A stretch of 64,000 bases of DNA from Liolophura sinensis (taxonomy: Eukaryota > Mollusca > Polyplacophora > Chitonida > Chitonidae), in the NCBI RefSeq assembly GCF_032854445.1, contig NC_088302.1, positions 25,681,788 through 25,745,787 on the forward strand, given 5' to 3'. Below are positions 62,270 to 64,000 of this stretch, in pieces; position 1 is the stretch's first letter; each line of letters begins with the position of its first letter. Under the pieces are notes generated by a model that was not told where the DNA came from, did no database searches, and saw only the letters and a list, made by a program, of their open reading frames with translations. The translations under genes were made by a program, and so were the position numbers.

Positions 62270-63760
62270 CAATTAAGGGAGGTGTGATAGAAAATGGCGA
62301 ATGAACAAAACGAACTGCAATTAACATGGGGTGATACACAAATGTGAATAAATAGGGAGGTATGCAACTAACAAGGGGAGACAGAGAATGGTGAATAAGG
62401 AATGAAAAGGGAACAACGTGATAGATATTGCAAAATAAACTACAAAAGTGCAAAGGGGGCGGTATTAAACGCAAAGGAGAATGAACGTCAAAGAATGCAA
62501 ATACGATGAGGTGAAAGACAATTTAGAATAAGCAACAAAGAATGCAATTGCCATGAGGTGATAGACAACCCGGAACAAACAACAAAGACTGCTGTGGACA
62601 CCCCATGTGCTGGTAAAGGGAGATTAAGCGACAAATAATGCAATTAACACAGTGTGATTTACAAACGAAGAATGACCAATAAAGAATTCAACGGTACTGG
62701 GATGATAGAGAATAGAGAAAAAGCGAAAAACAAATACTGTTATACACTGGGCTATAGACAACGAGTGCAATTTACGAGAAATGGGCTAGTGATATGCAGA
62801 ATGGAGATTAAACAACAAAGAAATGCAATTCACAACGGGCGAATATACAACAAATGGACAAATGTATTGGGAATGCGATTACAGACAATGACACAGACAA
62901 ACGAAAAACAAAAAGAAAATAAACTACAATGAATGCGTGATAGACAAAGGAACAATAAACTGAAGAATGCAATGGACATGGAATAATAGACAATGGAGTA
63001 TACAACACAGGGAATGGAATGGACATGGAACGGCAGAGAATGCAGTTAACACCAGGCAACAATGGAGAATAAACAACAAAGAATGCAATGAACTAGACAT
63101 GATAGATAATGGAGAATAAGAGCAAAGGTAGGAGAGAAAGTACAAAGAATGCAGTTGACAACGGGTGATAGACAAATGGAGAACAATCAACAAGGGATGC
63201 AATGAAAATGGAATGATAGACAATGGAGAATAAACAACAAAGAATGCAATGAACTTGGCAGGATAGATAATGGAGAATAAGGACAAAGTAGAAGAGAAAG
63301 TATAAAGAATGCAGCTGACAAGGGTGATAGACAAATGGAGAACAATCAACAAGGTATGCAATGAAAATGGAATGATAGACAATGGAGAATAAACAACAAA
63401 GAATGGAATGAACTAGGCAGGATAGATAATGGAGAATAAGGACAAAGTAGGAGAGAAAGTATAAAGAATGCAGTTGACAAGGGTGATAGACAAATGGAGA
63501 ACAATCAACAAGGTATGCAATGAATATGGAATGATAGACAATGGAGAATAAACTACAAAGAAAGAGTTATTATCATATGAAAATGATGAGAAAACAAAAT
63601 ACAATGATAATGGGGGACAGACAGCAGAGATTGAACAACAATACATATGATGAAAGCATTTTGTTGGACAATGAAGAATCCAGATAATTGACATCATGGA
63701 ATGATGAATGAGTGATAGCGATGAGTGCAATGTAGCAGATGTTAAATAAGCAAAATAATC
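62270..63760. repeat. Purine-rich tandem array with about 158-bp higher-order units
   Basis: About 1.5 kb is built from diverged units of roughly 40 bp sharing gatagacaatggagaataaa and caacaaagaatgcaat. In the right half four such units form a block of about 158 bp repeated about three times: atgatagac starts at 63215, 63372 and 63531. The left half is more diverged and lacks clear block order. The strand bias (few C and T) leaves minus-strand frames of 105 and 152 codons rich in Leu, Ile, Ser, His and Phe; these are compositional by-products. Confidence 0.92.
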
Positions 63761-64000
63761 CCGAATAAATGCTTTAGCAGCGCCGCATTTAATTTAAATT
63801 TCTTCGTGATGATGACTTAATTGAAATCGAAATATTAAAACATAAAGTAAACAAATACATGTAGACATAAGCTGGTGTAAAAGGGATTACACAAACATTG
63901 CAAGACGCGATGATCTACGCTGATCGCATTAAAAATAATCAGCTTATTAATCCGGAAGTTGAGACAAGATTTTTGATACCAACCCAGAGCTAAGGCGCGC
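63761..64000. other. Unique sequence at window end
   Basis: No feature recognised in the last 240 bp. Confidence 0.4.

Noticed and set aside
62924-63730. Long hydrophobic minus-strand frames (152 and 105 codons)
   Set aside because: They are the complement of a purine-rich tandem array and reflect composition, not a membrane protein.

Overview
This 64 kb window is AT-rich, gene-poor DNA from a eukaryotic nuclear genome. No open frame exceeds about 154 codons, no Shine-Dalgarno-led gene clusters are present, and interspersed repeats and minisatellites dominate. The most informative marker is a tRNA-headed SINE family whose 3' block (gcgtaaaacaccaatcaa followed by an AAAT-type tail) recurs about a dozen times. 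I associate this repeat with molluscs and other lophotrochozoans from memory, so a mollusc is my best guess; no host gene is available to confirm it. I found no complete host protein-coding gene, rRNA gene, functional tRNA gene or CRISPR array. The window looks intergenic or deeply intronic. | Layout: 0-7 kb is unique AT-rich sequence with a short 21-bp tandem repeat and an ATGA-type low-complexity patch. At 7.1-7.6 kb there is a 51-53-bp minisatellite, and at 8.4 kb a 20-base G run. At 8.8-9.9 kb, on the minus strand, lies the decayed 3' end of a non-LTR retrotransposon (RNase H plus cysteine/histidine C-terminal module, several frameshifts). At 12.75-13.0 kb is a 28-bp minisatellite with CRE-like units, followed by the first full-length SINE at 13.1-13.4 kb. 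From 13 to 22 kb the sequence is mostly unique, with a perfect RFX-type X-box palindrome at 16.1 kb. At 22.1-22.5 kb are three 145-bp tandem copies, at 23.4-23.8 kb a GGTTC/GAACC-rich repeat, and at 24.1 kb a 20-bp tandem repeat. | From 25.9 to 37.4 kb SINE copies in both orientations are dense, including five copies or fragments between 34.9 and 37.4 kb. From 39.5 to 51.6 kb there is a series of unrelated minisatellites (73, 40, 38, 26, 57 and 13 bp units), a 447-bp terminal-inverted-repeat element containing a tRNA-like segment (42.9-43.4 kb), and two short SINE pieces. One more SINE lies at 55.0 kb. From 55.2 to 62.2 kb the DNA is the most repeat-free and sequence-complex part of the window and may hold cis-regulatory elements, though that is inference only. 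The window ends in a purine-rich array of about 158-bp higher-order units (62.3-63.75 kb). | The parts do not form a gene pathway. They record retrotransposition (target-site duplications can be read around six SINE copies), sharing of a 3' tail among SINEs with different heads, terminal-inverted-repeat transposition, and repeated local tandem amplification. Several tandem arrays have unit lengths divisible by three or biased composition, which explains most of the longer open frames seen here.
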